Source: Candida dubliniensis CD36 (Eukaryota > Ascomycota > Pichiomycetes > Serinales > Debaryomycetaceae). From it: a stretch of DNA of 64,000 bases. Made by a program: the position numbers and the translations under genes. Positions within the stretch are counted from its first letter, which is position 1; each line of letters starts with the position of its first letter. Below, in pieces: positions 53,003-63,512 of this stretch. Location of the stretch: positions 496,001-560,000 of the forward strand of contig NC_012860.1 in assembly GCF_000026945.1 (NCBI RefSeq). Direction: 5' to 3'. Below the pieces are notes generated by a model. The model made no database searches, had not been told where the DNA came from, and worked only from the letters and a program-made list of their open reading frames with translations.

Positions 53003-54763
53003 TTAGAAAATCCATCCCAAGATTTTATCATAAAACCATTGTCCATCAAAACGTTTACCTTCAGCTTCTCTGATAGCCTTCTTTTCAGCTGCTTCGGCTT
53101 CGAATTTCTCAAATTCAGCATCAATAACATCCCTGTAAGTATCCAAATCAACTTCTTCTGGTTTCAACCATTTTGTTTTATAAATAATCTTGTAACCAAA
53201 GAAGAAAATTAAAAACACTGGTAAGACAATGTACCCAGTGATAAAGTTTTTGTAATCAAACTTATCCCCCAAAAATACGGTGAAATTCTTGATGAAAATA
53301 ATGAGAATACAAATGGCCAAAGATATGTAACTACCGTATGGTTGTAAAGGAGATCTGTAAACCAAATCTTTGTATCTGTCCAAACCTTGGGCTTTTAAAG
53401 CTTTCATGAATCTAATATGGAAAGTCAAAATACAAGCCCAAGCAATTAAACCAGTTAAAGAGACAACATTGACAAAATATGTGAAAACTTCGGCCGACCC
53501 AGAAGAAACATTCATATATGCCAACAAACAGAACAAGAAACTCAATAAAACACCATAGTATGGAACACCCATTTTGTTGGTTTTGGAGAAAAATTTTGGA
53601 AGATAACCATCAACCAGCAAACTATAAACCAGTCTTGAGCAAACATACATATCACTGTTGGAAGCTGAAATGACAAATAAAAGAATACAGGCATTGATAA
53701 GATGGTCTAACCCGTTAATTTTAGCATTTTTAATGGCAATAACAAAAGGACTAGCACCGGCATTGGTACCTTTGGCACCCAATAATAATGGATCTTTGGA
53801 TGAAACACACATACCAACAAATAAAATCGATAAGATGTAGAAAACAAGAATACGGTACAATGTCAATTTGATAGCTTTTGGAATAGCTCTTCTTGGGTTT
53901 CTAGTTTCACTGAATGTAACAGCAACCAATTCAGATCCAAGATAAGCAAACACAGCAGTAACTAAAACTGATACAAATGCAACGAATCTTCCCTTTGAAC
54001 CACCAATAGCCACATTTTGGGCTGAGTTTGAATAATGAATGAATGCTCCTGGGTTTTTCCAATATCTAAAACCGAGTCTTTCATGAGTTGGTCCACCACC
54101 TAATGCAATAATCCACAACAAAAGAATCAACCCTAAACAAGTCAACACTTTTAATATTGACATCCAAAATTCAATTTCCCCAAATACTTTGACCCCAAGA
54201 AAATTAATAAATGTAATGACAACAAGAAATACTGTAATCCAAACCCCTGGATTCACTCTATCTCTTGAAACCCAATATTGCATAGTTAATGCCCCGGCGG
54301 TCAATTGATTAGCTGGAAGTACTAAATATTTAATAAGATAAACAATACCACAAGCAAATCCCAAAGCTTCATCAGCGTATCTTTTCCCATAATTTGCAAA
54401 CCCCGGCAAGGGAATAAAAGAGGCAATTTCACCAAGAGCAGTCATAACCATATAAACAACAAATCCAATGGCACCATAAGCTACCAAAATAGCACCTGGT
54501 CCAGCAGTTTTCAAAGCCAGTCCAGTACCAATAAGAAGACCTGTTCCCAATGCACCCCCAATGGCAATCAATGAGACATGACGAGCGTGTAATTCCTGTC
54601 TAAGTTGGTGTCCTTCTTCGGCATTATGAGCTGATGGATTAGATCTGGCAATATAGAGGTCATAATTGGTTGTATGTTGGGTAATAACCGATTCTAAGTC
54701 GGCAGTTGATGATCTTTTTTCTTCATTCAGAAGACCTTTGTCGCTATTGTAGCCAAATACCAT
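53003..54763 (-). CDS. DIP5: Dicarboxylic amino-acid permease Dip5
   Basis: The 586-residue plasma-membrane permease of the yeast amino-acid transporter (APC) family imports glutamate and aspartate, as well as some neutral residues in yeast. It has a cytosolic N-terminus (about 1-65) and twelve hydrophobic segments. The first has the family motif HVSLIAIGGALGTGLLIGTG. The Dip5-specific stretches QYWVSRDRVNPGVWITVFL, GGGPTHERLGFRYWKNPGAF and YMNVSSGSAEVFTYFVNVVS agree closely with yeast Dip5, as does KNFTVFLGDKFDYKNFITGYI. Codon 82 is CTG (54518-54520); as Ser it restores the small polar residue found in relatives. The C-terminus ends WFYDKILGWIF, like yeast. Confidence 0.93.
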   Translation of the reverse strand: MVFGYNSDKGLLNEEKRSSTADLESVITQHTTNYDLYIARSNPSAHNAEEGHQLRQELHARHVSLIAIGGALGTGLLIGTGLALKTAGPGAILVAYGAIGFVVYMVMTALGEIASFIPLPGFANYGKRYADEALGFACGIVYLIKYLVLPANQLTAGALTMQYWVSRDRVNPGVWITVFLVVITFINFLGVKVFGEIEFWMSILKVLTCLGLILLLWIIALGGGPTHERLGFRYWKNPGAFIHYSNSAQNVAIGGSKGRFVAFVSVLVTAVFAYLGSELVAVTFSETRNPRRAIPKAIKLTLYRILVFYILSILFVGMCVSSKDPLLLGAKGTNAGASPFVIAIKNAKINGLDHLINACILLFVISASNSDMYVCSRLVYSLLVDGYLPKFFSKTNKMGVPYYGVLLSFLFCLLAYMNVSSGSAEVFTYFVNVVSLTGLIAWACILTFHIRFMKALKAQGLDRYKDLVYRSPLQPYGSYISLAICILIIFIKNFTVFLGDKFDYKNFITGYIVLPVFLIFFFGYKIIYKTKWLKPEEVDLDTYRDVIDAEFEKFEAEAAEKKAIREAEGKRFDGQWFYDKILGWIF

Positions 54764-57345
54764 TTAACAAAAGTAGTAGGTGATGTTGATATCGATATTG
54801 ATTATGGAAAAGATTATTTAAAAAAAAAAAATTGGAAAATGGAAAATTATAATAATAGAAGTATTATTTGTTTTCTTAACAAAAAAAAAAAAGAAAAGCC
54901 TAATTTGAAACTGTAAAAGAAAATAATTCAAAATTACTATAAAAAAGAAAGAAAGAACTTCAAGAGAAGAAGGACAGACAAGGAACTATATATATATATA
55001 TATATATACAGCAAAGGTCATCCCAATATCAACACTAAATTGTATAAAACTTAAAAGGAAAAAAAAAAAGAGAAGAAGAAGAAGAAAAATGTGACAATAA
55101 CAGATAACACTAAACTTTGTGCAGGAACATGACTACATGACTGATTGACTGACCGACTGGCTAAATTCTAAATATTCGTTAGTGGTGGTGGTGGTGGTAG
55201 AGAGTGCCGTTGTCGTGTTGTTGTGTTTTTTTGGATTACATAACATACATGCATACGGGAAGAAGAAGTAACAAAAACATTATTGATAAAGCGGAGATGG
55301 AAAACCTTTTGATATAGTCTAAAGCTCCCCCCCCACCACCCAAGCAATGGAACAAAAAAATAAAATAAAAAAAGCCCAAGGCGATTTTTAGATTGGAATT
55401 AGAATGTTAATCTATGTATTAATTGTTAAAATAAAAGAAAAATGGGTTCACAGCAAGGAGACATATATCTTTCTATAACATCAACATAAATAAATTCTTT
55501 TATGATGATAAATTTATTTAAACTTTTAATGACACAATTCTTTAACATTTACTAACAATGGCCAACCATAAAGTAGCCTAAAATGACATGACATGATATA
55601 GCATAACCAATTGATTGATTTAAACTAAGTTAATTGGAGCAAACCTGAAGAAGTGGTGGTTAAGTCATTCTCAATTAATCACTCTCCCTCTCTATCTTAA
55701 AGAACGAAAATTAAAAACAAAACCACCATCGCCAAGAAATTCGTAAACACGGAACAAAACTAAAACTCAATTTTCTTTTTTTTTGTTTTTTTGCAGAGAT
55801 ATTGAAAATCGCCGTGAATTCTCTAATGATAACAAGATTGTTTATCAGTTCATATTAGGTAGGCCGTTTTCAAATCTATTGAATTGATTCTTCAGTATCT
55901 CGTATACAAAACTTTCTCCTGGTATTGTTTTAAATTCTATAACCTCCGTTCTCTCTTTTTTCTTTCTTTCTTTGTTCAACGTGTTGTGGTAGTAGTTTGT
56001 TCCATTAATAATGTTGCCTTTTTTTTTTTTTTTTTTGGTCTAACCATTAATGCTGTTTACGATGGTTGCAATAAAAAAAAAAAAAAGGAAGTAAAGCCTC
56101 GTTCTAACTGATTGACTTCTTTTGATCATACAAAAAAAAAAAAAAAGAAAGAAAGAAAAAGAGAATCTTCTTCAATTGAAACAGAACAAGGAAAGTTAAT
56201 CGGTTAAAGTGAAAAGAGATAAACTCAAACGAACAAATCAACGAGTGTAATTTTCTTGGATGATAGATAATTAGCCGAGTGGATCAATTTAACAAATAGT
56301 AATAATAACCGGATAATTCGCCACCACCAAACGTGAAAATAATAATAATAATAATTTGAAGAATTACACACTCTCATCAAATTCTTCTTATATTTTATTT
56401 TAAGTTTAAACCGTTTTTTCAGGGCTTTCAGAATAGATTACTTACATTGTAAAACTTTTAGAACCGTAAAGTCAGCCAGTTAAAGGCATTTTGGTTTAGT
56501 TCCTTTATCAGAGTCAAAAAAATTTTTTCACGGATTCGCGTTCCCGTTAAGATCACCACCATACCACCGTCACCACCAAAAAAGTGTATCTATAACTGAT
56601 ATGATTACTCTCCTCTGTATTACCAAGGACTATATCAGCACAACACCGTCGCTCAGAAAAGTCAATGATTATTATATTTGCAATCATGAGAGATTATATG
56701 TATACATCATTCTATTTGTAGAAAGAAGAGAATTAAACTCACTCACTCGGTCCAGCTTTACGGCGTTTTAGTTCGGAGTTTTTTTTTTTTTTTTTTTTCA
56801 CTTGAAACCCCCGCCAATTACTGCATGGTTTATATGTGTCAAATACCATTTCTTAAATTTAGTTTGTGGGGTTGGAACAAATTTATTGGTTTTAACTAGT
56901 ATATCCTTTTTTTTTTTCTTGGTTCTGATTTAAGTCGTACAATGTTTGTCCCATGACGTGGAAGATCCAATAGTTGTGACCAAGCTCATACTGTCTCATT
57001 TCTTTAACGATAAGTAAGATGTGTGATCTGACATATATTTCTTGGCCATGCTAACATCATCATCTGTAAAACTTCTACTTTGACAACTCTCCACCATTTG
57101 TCAAGAGAGATCCAAAAAAAAAACAAAAAAAATAAAAGAAAATAAAATACCAAGAAATTTGGGGTCGGCTTTAACTGAACAAGAGCTGATTCCAAATATC
57201 CATGAAATCTCTCGTTTAAAGAACTACCGCTGCTGTTGCTGCTGACGTTCTTTGTGATCACACGGCATTTAAACGGAATTGTTGGTTCAAATGGTCCTCT
57301 TTAAAAAATGAGAAAATAATATTGAAGTTGGAAGCAAAAAAATAA
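54764..57345. promoter_or_regulatory. DIP5 promoter region (2.6 kb)
   Basis: No gene is supported over 2.6 kb. It includes a TA tract (54988-55009), GGTGGT (55183-55199), several poly-A and poly-T runs, GATAAG at about 57009-57014 close to the tRNA, and AATAATAAT (56339-56353). Short frames at 55884-56111 and 57004-57261 lack convincing features. The length fits the regulated promoter of a nutrient permease, but no specific site is certain. Confidence 0.5.
57336..57342 (-). terminator. Pol III terminator of tRNA-Arg(TCT)
   Basis: T7 on the minus strand, beginning a few bases past the tRNA 3' end. Confidence 0.65.
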
Positions 57346-57418
57346 AACCCACGCCGGGATTCGAACCCGGAATCCTTTGATTAGAAGTCAAAAGCGATAA
57401 CCATTTCGCCACGCAGGC
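57346..57418 (-). tRNA. tRNA-Arg(TCT)
   Basis: A 73-nt intronless cloverleaf on the minus strand. Acceptor GCCTGCG/CGTGGGT (with G-T pairs), D arm GCGA...TCGC with AATGGTTA loop, anticodon arm TTTGA-CTTCTAA-TCAAA giving anticodon TCT, variable GGATT, T arm CCGGG-TTCGAAT-CCCGG. It reads AGA, the dominant arginine codon of the highly expressed genes seen here (RPL10, GSC1). Sequence resembles yeast tRNA-Arg(UCU). Confidence 0.95.
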
Positions 57419-57757
57419 TTTCTGATGGTTTTGGCAATTTCAAATAAATACTAACCTTGTTATTCAGGAGAAACGTATTCATTTAAAATATTAAATTGAT
57501 GCCTTAATTTGATTCAAGGTGTCTGTAAAATAACATAACTTAGTTTATAGAATATTAAAGTTGTAATAACAAACATAAAATATAAGGTTTATTGAAGTTT
57601 TAATAATATGTCATCTGTTCAATTTTCCACAACAAATTGAAGAAATATTTGGCGAAATAATTTCTGCAAAAATTTACTACTTTGTGTTTTATTAACATAT
57701 AAAATGTAAATCGTTAACCATATATTTTACTGGTATAGTGTCCAAGTATTTAACATT
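57419..57757. other. Spacer between tRNA-Arg(TCT) and the permease 3' end
   Basis: 339 bp of AT-rich sequence upstream of the tRNA and downstream of the permease gene. No LTR ends (TG...CA with target duplication) or other element is recognised. Confidence 0.5.
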
Positions 57758-59452
57758 CTAACTAAAACAGAAATCCGATGCCTTTCTCCAGGCAACAAAA
57801 ACCCATCCTTGTCTTCTTTCTCGATTAAGTTCAAATTCAATGTCTTTTTCCTCTTCTTCATCAATATATTGTTTGCCTGTAGTAATATCAGCTTCCATGG
57901 CATTTCTCCAATGAGTCTTTTTAAATACCTTCCAAAAAACAAATAAACAAATGAAGAATACTGGAGCAAAATAGGAAGTAAACAAATTTGACACTGAAAA
58001 CTGTCCCGGAAAGAAAATCCAAAACCCATTGAAAATCAACACCACCACATTAAGGAAAAATCCAAAGTATGTGAAATATGGGTGAATAAATTTTGGAGCC
58101 AAATAATAACCATATTGTCCCTTTTTCATTTGCTTACCAGTTTGAACCTCATATGCCTTTCTAAATTTGAAATAAGAGAGCCACATGCAAATATAAGAAC
58201 ATAACAATCCTGTGGTGGCTAAATTAACAAACCAATTGAATACCACTCCAGTAGATTGATTAATATTCAAATAAGAAATCAAAGATATAACACCTGTGAA
58301 TATGACACAATTAATGGGTACACCACTTTTCAAACATTTGGAAAAAAATCTTGGAACATATCCTGCCAAAGAAGCAGAATAAAGTGATCTAGTTCCAAGA
58401 AAGAAAAATGCATTGCCACAAGAAAATGCTGAAGTTAAAACAGCTCCATTAACAACCAGTCCTAACCCACGAACACCAACATTTTGAATACCCAAAGTCC
58501 AAGGTGACACAGTAGATGATTTTAAAGATTCCACTAATGAAGGATCATTAGAAGCTATAAGACAATTCAAGAAAAAAATACCACCAAGATAAAACAAGTA
58601 TATTCTGATGTAAGAACGTTTAGCAACAATTCCAATGTTTTTACGAGGCATTTTAACTTCAGCAGCAATTAATGCTAACACATCGGGACCACCGGCGGCA
58701 AACCCGGCCCAAATTAAACAATTGTAAGTACCAAGGAATTTACCAGTTGTCCCACCCACCAAATATGGTTTAAAAAGACCACCTTCTTTCCAATGTTGAA
58801 ATCCATAAGCATTATGTTGAGGATTACCACCACACATTGATATTAAAGAAAAAATCATCAAACCTAAAATTAAAATTACTTTAAATGAAGAAAAAATCGA
58901 TTCAAATTCTCCATAAAATTGAGCTCCAAATAAATTGATTAAAAAAAATAATACCAAAGCAATAGTAATGAAAATACCAGGATTAATATCTGTCCAAAAT
59001 GATATCAATCCTGCACATGCTGTAGCTTCAATACAAACAAACATTAATGCAGTATAAGTATATATTAAAGATGAAGCAAATCCTAAAGCTGGATCAACAT
59101 AACGAGCAGAAAAATGGAAAAATGAACCCTTTATTGGCAAATAAGAACACATTTCTCCAATAGCTTGCATTAAAGGATATATCACTAAACATGCCCAAAT
59201 GGCAAATGCTAAAAAAAATGAAAGTGAACCACTATTATGTAATGGATTCTTTATACTAACAAATAATGCTGATCCAATAGATTGACCAATCATTAATAAA
59301 TTAACATGACGCAGATTCAATTTTCTTTTGGTTTCACCATATTTTTCAATATCTAAATTATCATGGAAATCATTAAATTCTTTAGCAGGAAGTGGATTTT
59401 CAATAGATATTTTTTCAACATCATATGTTATATTATCGTTCTTTTTCAGCAT
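57758..59452 (-). CDS. Amino-acid permease of the YAT/APC family, substrate unknown
   Basis: The 564-residue protein (start at the ATG at 59452, MLKKNDNITYDVEKIS) has twelve hydrophobic segments and the layout of yeast amino-acid transporters. The first segment reads RHVNLLMIGQSIGSALFVSI, a divergent form of the usual GGTIGTGLF motif. Further blocks are GEMCSYLPIKGSFFHFSARYVDPALGFASS, AAEVKMPRKNIGIVAKRSYIRI and CGNAFFFLGTRSLYSASLAGYVPRFF, which match the family. It is a paralogue of DIP5 but clearly different, so not a recent duplicate. The substrate cannot be predicted; no symbol is given. The upstream open frame to 59731 adds simple-sequence residues and is not used. GATA-type sites lie in its promoter. 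Confidence 0.88.
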   Translation of the reverse strand: MLKKNDNITYDVEKISIENPLPAKEFNDFHDNLDIEKYGETKRKLNLRHVNLLMIGQSIGSALFVSIKNPLHNSGSLSFFLAFAIWACLVIYPLMQAIGEMCSYLPIKGSFFHFSARYVDPALGFASSLIYTYTALMFVCIEATACAGLISFWTDINPGIFITIALVLFFLINLFGAQFYGEFESIFSSFKVILILGLMIFSLISMCGGNPQHNAYGFQHWKEGGLFKPYLVGGTTGKFLGTYNCLIWAGFAAGGPDVLALIAAEVKMPRKNIGIVAKRSYIRIYLFYLGGIFFLNCLIASNDPSLVESLKSSTVSPWTLGIQNVGVRGLGLVVNGAVLTSAFSCGNAFFFLGTRSLYSASLAGYVPRFFSKCLKSGVPINCVIFTGVISLISYLNINQSTGVVFNWFVNLATTGLLCSYICMWLSYFKFRKAYEVQTGKQMKKGQYGYYLAPKFIHPYFTYFGFFLNVVVLIFNGFWIFFPGQFSVSNLFTSYFAPVFFICLFVFWKVFKKTHWRNAMEADITTGKQYIDEEEEKDIEFELNRERRQGWVFVAWRKASDFCFS

Positions 59453-61147
59453 TTTTTTTGGAATGATTTGAAGAAAAAAGAAAAAAAGAAAGAAGAAAAT
59501 TTGCCAGTCATAGAGATTCCACACCGTCATTAATGTATTATTATTATATATATATATATATAGATTTGGCATTGCTGCAAAAAAAAAGAAAGAAAAAAAA
59601 TCCGAGAGATATAGATAAGATGCCAACAACAACAATGCAAGATCTTGTCTATTAGCGGCACTTTCCAAAAGAATACCATTTTTTTTTTTTTTTTTTTTTT
59701 TTTGGTTCATATTATCAATTTTGTGATACATAGTTTTTGTACTGAATTTCTTATCTATAATTTAACAATAAAAAATTTAACTAGCCGTATATACTTGAGA
59801 TAAAGGATAAATTAATAATATTGATTACAAAGAAAAAAAAAAGGCGTCATGGAAACTCCGAAACAATATATTCTATACTTGAAAAAAAGATAACTGGGTA
59901 TTGAAAATTGCCTTATATATATGATGGTTAGATAACGATTTTCAGGATGAATAATCTTGCATTTAAACTAAAATTAAAAATTAGTTGAATAATTGAACCA
60001 TTTTTTCACCCTTGAATTAGGAATAACGTTCGCTGATAATAATAAATAATAATAAAACTAATTTAAAATTTCGGAAAAACGGTAGAATACAAATTGTTCC
60101 TTAAAACTACATGAATTGGAAGAATTGTTAAAGGAATTGGATTTTTTTTTTATCTTATCAAGATTGAATTAGCGGCTATATTACACTGAAAAAAAAAAAA
60201 AAAAGAAAATATGGAATTGTGTTGCCTTCCATTAGGTTTACCCAATTTCATATCAGTTATTGATATTAGAAACAATTGATAAACTGCTATAACAATGAAA
60301 TTAATATAAAATGTTAGTATATCATCTATGCCAAGACTTTTTTTTTTTCATTCTAATACAATTTTTGTTAATTTTTAGTTTTCATTTTGAAAACTCCCCA
60401 ATAATATCTTTTCAAATTACAGAAAATGAAAGATTTAACATATGTTATCACAGAAACCAGTATCCCACAAAGTTCAATTAGAAAAAACAAAAAAAAAAAA
60501 AATAATTTTTTTTTCAGTTTATTAAAAGTACATGTACATGTACATTTCAGTTCAATTTAATATGTTCAGCATTTGCAATTGGTACATTTCTAAGTACTGT
60601 GATTGGAGTAGGGGATGGGGAAGGAGGGGGGGGGGGCATAAAATACTGTTCTGGATACATCAATGGTGTATATTAATTTATCATATTTAATACCTATTGC
60701 CTGCTTATTGGTGAAAACGAAATTTTCAACCGAAAGATTTGATGATCGTTCATAATTTTGTTTGGGAAAATTCGGATTGCCAATGAATATTGCTTCTGTT
60801 CTTTGGGTGTGCTGAACTATGCTTGTGTTGTAGTAGGAATAACCTGTATTATTGGAATAATGTTGTGGTTTGCTCATGGACAGAAACACTATAACCATAA
60901 TATTGATCTCAAACATTTCCAATAAAAAAGTGAATGCCTTTTTGCCCATCAGAAAGCATACTTTACTTTACATAGAAACCTAAAAAAAGACATATTATGT
61001 TTAACATAGTTTTTAGACACACACACACACACACACATCTATATACATGTATACATATATACAAGGTTTCAAAATTAAACCCATCTTTTTATGTCCACGA
61101 ATCACTGTTTATTACTCAACAAATGGAAATAGCATAACCTATCATAA
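59453..61147. promoter_or_regulatory. Permease promoter and SNZ1 3' flank (1.7 kb)
   Basis: Contains GATA-factor type hexamers at 59614-59619, 59750-59755 and 60154-60159, a T24 run (59680-59703), poly-A runs, a TACATG repeat (60527-60546), a G-run (60629-60637) and a CA repeat (61018-61036). One weak reading frame is listed separately (60590-60949). Confidence 0.5.
60590..60949 (-). CDS. Possible small orphan protein (119 residues), doubtful
   Basis: The frame starts at an ATG at 60949. It is not low-complexity, unlike most spurious frames here: after an N-terminal hydrophobic stretch (about 8-23, FLLEMFEINIMVIVFLS) it has a mixed Asn/Ser/Tyr/Thr region with NPNFPKQNYERSSNLSVENFVF and ends in a Pro-rich APPPSFPIPY coded by a C-run. 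No family is recognised. It may be a lineage-specific gene, a relic or chance. Confidence 0.25.
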   Translation of the reverse strand: MGKKAFTFLLEMFEINIMVIVFLSMSKPQHYSNNTGYSYYNTSIVQHTQRTEAIFIGNPNFPKQNYERSSNLSVENFVFTNKQAIGIKYDKLIYTIDVSRTVFYAPPPSFPIPYSNHST

Positions 61148-62026
61148 TCACCAACCTCTTTTTTCCAACTTTTCATCCTCTTTAATTGAATCAATTGCAA
61201 TTCCTCCCATCAACTCACCCAAATCAGTTGAATATTGCAAAAGTTTAACTGGGTCATTGTAATGAGTGGTAGCGTTGACAATTGCCTTGGCCAATTTTTC
61301 TGGGTTCTTTGACTTGAAAATACCAGATCCAACAAAAACACCATCACAACCCAATTGCATCAATAATGCAGCATCAGCTGGAGTTGACACACCACCAGCA
61401 CAAAACAAAACCACTGGTAATTTCTTTGCTTCAATGACTTTAATTAATAATTCAGTGGGGACTCTTAATTTGCGTGCAAGTTCAACAATTTCCGTTTCAC
61501 TTTTCAATTTTGAGGCTTCTTCAATATCTTTTTTAATAGTTCTAATATGATCCACTGCTGATGAAACATCACCAGTACCTGCTTCACCTTTACATCTAAT
61601 CATGGCTGCTCCTTCATGAATTCTTCTCAATGCTTCACCCAAGTTTCTTGCTCCACATACAAATGGCACTTTGAATTTGGTTTTATCAATATGATATACA
61701 GTGTCAGCCGGAGTTAAAACTTCACTTTCATCAATGTAATCTACACCTAAAGCTTCCAAAATTTGACTTTCAGTAAAATGACCAATTCTACATTTTGCCA
61801 TAACTGGGATTTTAACTGTCTCCATTATATCTTTAATCATTTTCGGATCAGACATTCTACAAACTTGATTTGATTTTCTCATTTCAGCAGGAATTCTTTC
61901 TAATGCCATAACAGCACAAGCACCAGCTGCCTCAGCGATTTTGGCTTGATCAGCATTAACAACATCCATTATAACACCGCCTTTAAGCATTTGTGCTAAA
62001 CCGGCCTTTACTTTGAAATCTGACAT
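61148..62026 (-). CDS. SNZ1: Pyridoxal 5'-phosphate synthase PdxS-type subunit Snz1
   Basis: The 292-residue TIM-barrel enzyme makes PLP (vitamin B6) directly from a pentose phosphate, a triose phosphate and ammonia supplied by Sno1. Family landmarks are [17 protein letters not shown] with Asp21, [11 protein letters not shown], the active-site lysine Lys78 in MAKCRIGH and the second lysine Lys146 in [11 protein letters not shown]. Next come [37 protein letters not shown] (phosphate-binding GGV and GSG loops) and the [14 protein letters not shown] end. Length is typical (about 295). It is divergent from SNO1, as in Saccharomyces. In yeast the pair is induced in stationary phase and by nutrient limitation. 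Confidence 0.97.
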   Translation of the reverse strand: MSDFKVKAGLAQMLKGGVIMDVVNADQAKIAEAAGACAVMALERIPAEMRKSNQVCRMSDPKMIKDIMETVKIPVMAKCRIGHFTESQILEALGVDYIDESEVLTPADTVYHIDKTKFKVPFVCGARNLGEALRRIHEGAAMIRCKGEAGTGDVSSAVDHIRTIKKDIEEASKLKSETEIVELARKLRVPTELLIKVIEAKKLPVVLFCAGGVSTPADAALLMQLGCDGVFVGSGIFKSKNPEKLAKAIVNATTHYNDPVKLLQYSTDLGELMGGIAIDSIKEDEKLEKRGW

Positions 62027-63512
62027 GGCTCTAAAGTTTTATCAATGAGTAATGATATCAAGGAATAAAAAACAGAAAAATAACAAAAAAAGGTGGGGGG
62101 GGGGGGAGGGGAGGGAAAGGGAGTTTTATAAAGTCAATTAAAAGAAAAGAAAGAAAGAAAGAAAAAAAAGCATAATAGAATTGAAAAATTTGGAAAGGGA
62201 AATTGTTAAAATATTTATATTTATTCTTGTTGGGTGGGTTTGTGAAGGTAAAATGGGGTCAAAACCTTAATCAAATAAAAATATAAAAATTTGAATAATA
62301 ATACTACAGAACATTAAAAACAAGAAAAATGAAAAAAAAAAAAAAAAAAAAAAAGAATAATCTAAGCCTTAGAACATCCTTCAGCAATTCTCCTTAATAC
62401 CCTCGTGATTTTTAGATTATCTCTATTACTTGAAATCCCATCTAATGGTTTCTTTTCTTTTTTTTTTGACTCTGTTAAGAAGAACTCCAAATAAAACTCT
62501 ATTATATGACTAATAATAATAATAATAATAACAATAATAATAATTATAAATTGCTTAATTATTATGATTGTTACAGTTGGTACTAGGAATGGTTGTTGTT
62601 GTTGTTGTATTTTTGGGTACGATGAAGGCTTGGCAAAAGTACCGAAAAATTTACAAAGGATGTACCAAGCCACCTCCCTGAGAATGATGTACCAGTGCCA
62701 TATCAGTTAAGAGTTGATACAAGTTTTACTCATTAGATTAATTGGAGCTCAATTAGTTTTTTCAATTAACCTACAAATTGATTAATCCAACAGAGCTTTA
62801 ATTTGGTTTTCCCCAGATTTTTTTTTTTCTTGTATTGTTAGTGGAAACCTTATGCTTATTGTAATATTTGGGGCAACAAACCTCTTTGCTACAAGTAGAT
62901 TTATTCATGATGGATACAGCATTGTTAAGGGGGATGTTTTACCATAGCAATTGTATTTACATTGGGATTCACGGATCTTAGAAGCTGATGATCATATACC
63001 AATTGTCGCATATACGGATCGATTCCTCTATGCGTTTAAAACGCTGATTCAAGAAAACAGTTTTGTGTCAAAAATACCTGTCTGAGAATCAACTAAATTC
63101 GTTTTAGAGGGGTTGAACTAGTAAATTTCATCGTTCAATAGAAGTTTAACCACGATAATTCAACAATTCTATTCAAACTGTGTTAGAACATCACAATTTA
63201 TATATTGTTATCGTTTTTTTCTAGTTTTAAAAGTCCTAAACAAAATCAATCACTAGTATAAGGAATAAATGTATCAACAACAACAACAAATAACGAAGTT
63301 CAAAAAAAAAAAAAAAAAAAAAAAAGACTCACAAGTCACGTTCTCCAAATCAGAGTCAAAATTTTCTTCTTTTTCTTCCCCTCAACCTTGAGTAGTTTAA
63401 AACCATAGTTGATCAAGACCCGCCGCTATTGATCTTTTCAGTTTGAATTCTTCTTTCTTTAATTTTATTCTTTTTTTTTTTTTTTTGAAATTGTGCCTCT
63501 ATAACAAATTTA
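62027..63512. promoter_or_regulatory. SNZ1/SNO1 divergent promoter (1.5 kb)
   Basis: The region holds a G12 tract (62095-62106), a GAAA array (62140-62168), a long A run (62333-62354), an ATAATA tract (62513-62543), a CAA/TTG run (62593-62608), an A24 run (63302-63325) and a T-rich tract (63471-63486). The frame at 62362-62673 begins with GTG and has no internal ATG, so it is not supported as a gene. Confidence 0.55.

Noticed and set aside
55168..55248. Possible 81-nt 5'-UTR intron upstream of DIP5
   Set aside because: The donor GTATGT is good, but the branch point is CACTAAC rather than TACTAAC and the site is over 400 bp from the DIP5 ATG; too weak to list.
57004..57261. 85-codon minus-strand frame next to tRNA-Arg(TCT)
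   Set aside because: The first 38 residues look ordinary, but the middle is Phe/Leu from a T-rich tract; a GTATTT donor was considered but there is no branch point or acceptor.
62362..62673. 103-codon frame in the SNZ1/SNO1 promoter
   Set aside because: It begins at GTG, has no ATG, contains poly-Ile from an ATA/ATT tract, and I found no donor, branch point and acceptor set that joins it to an upstream ATG.
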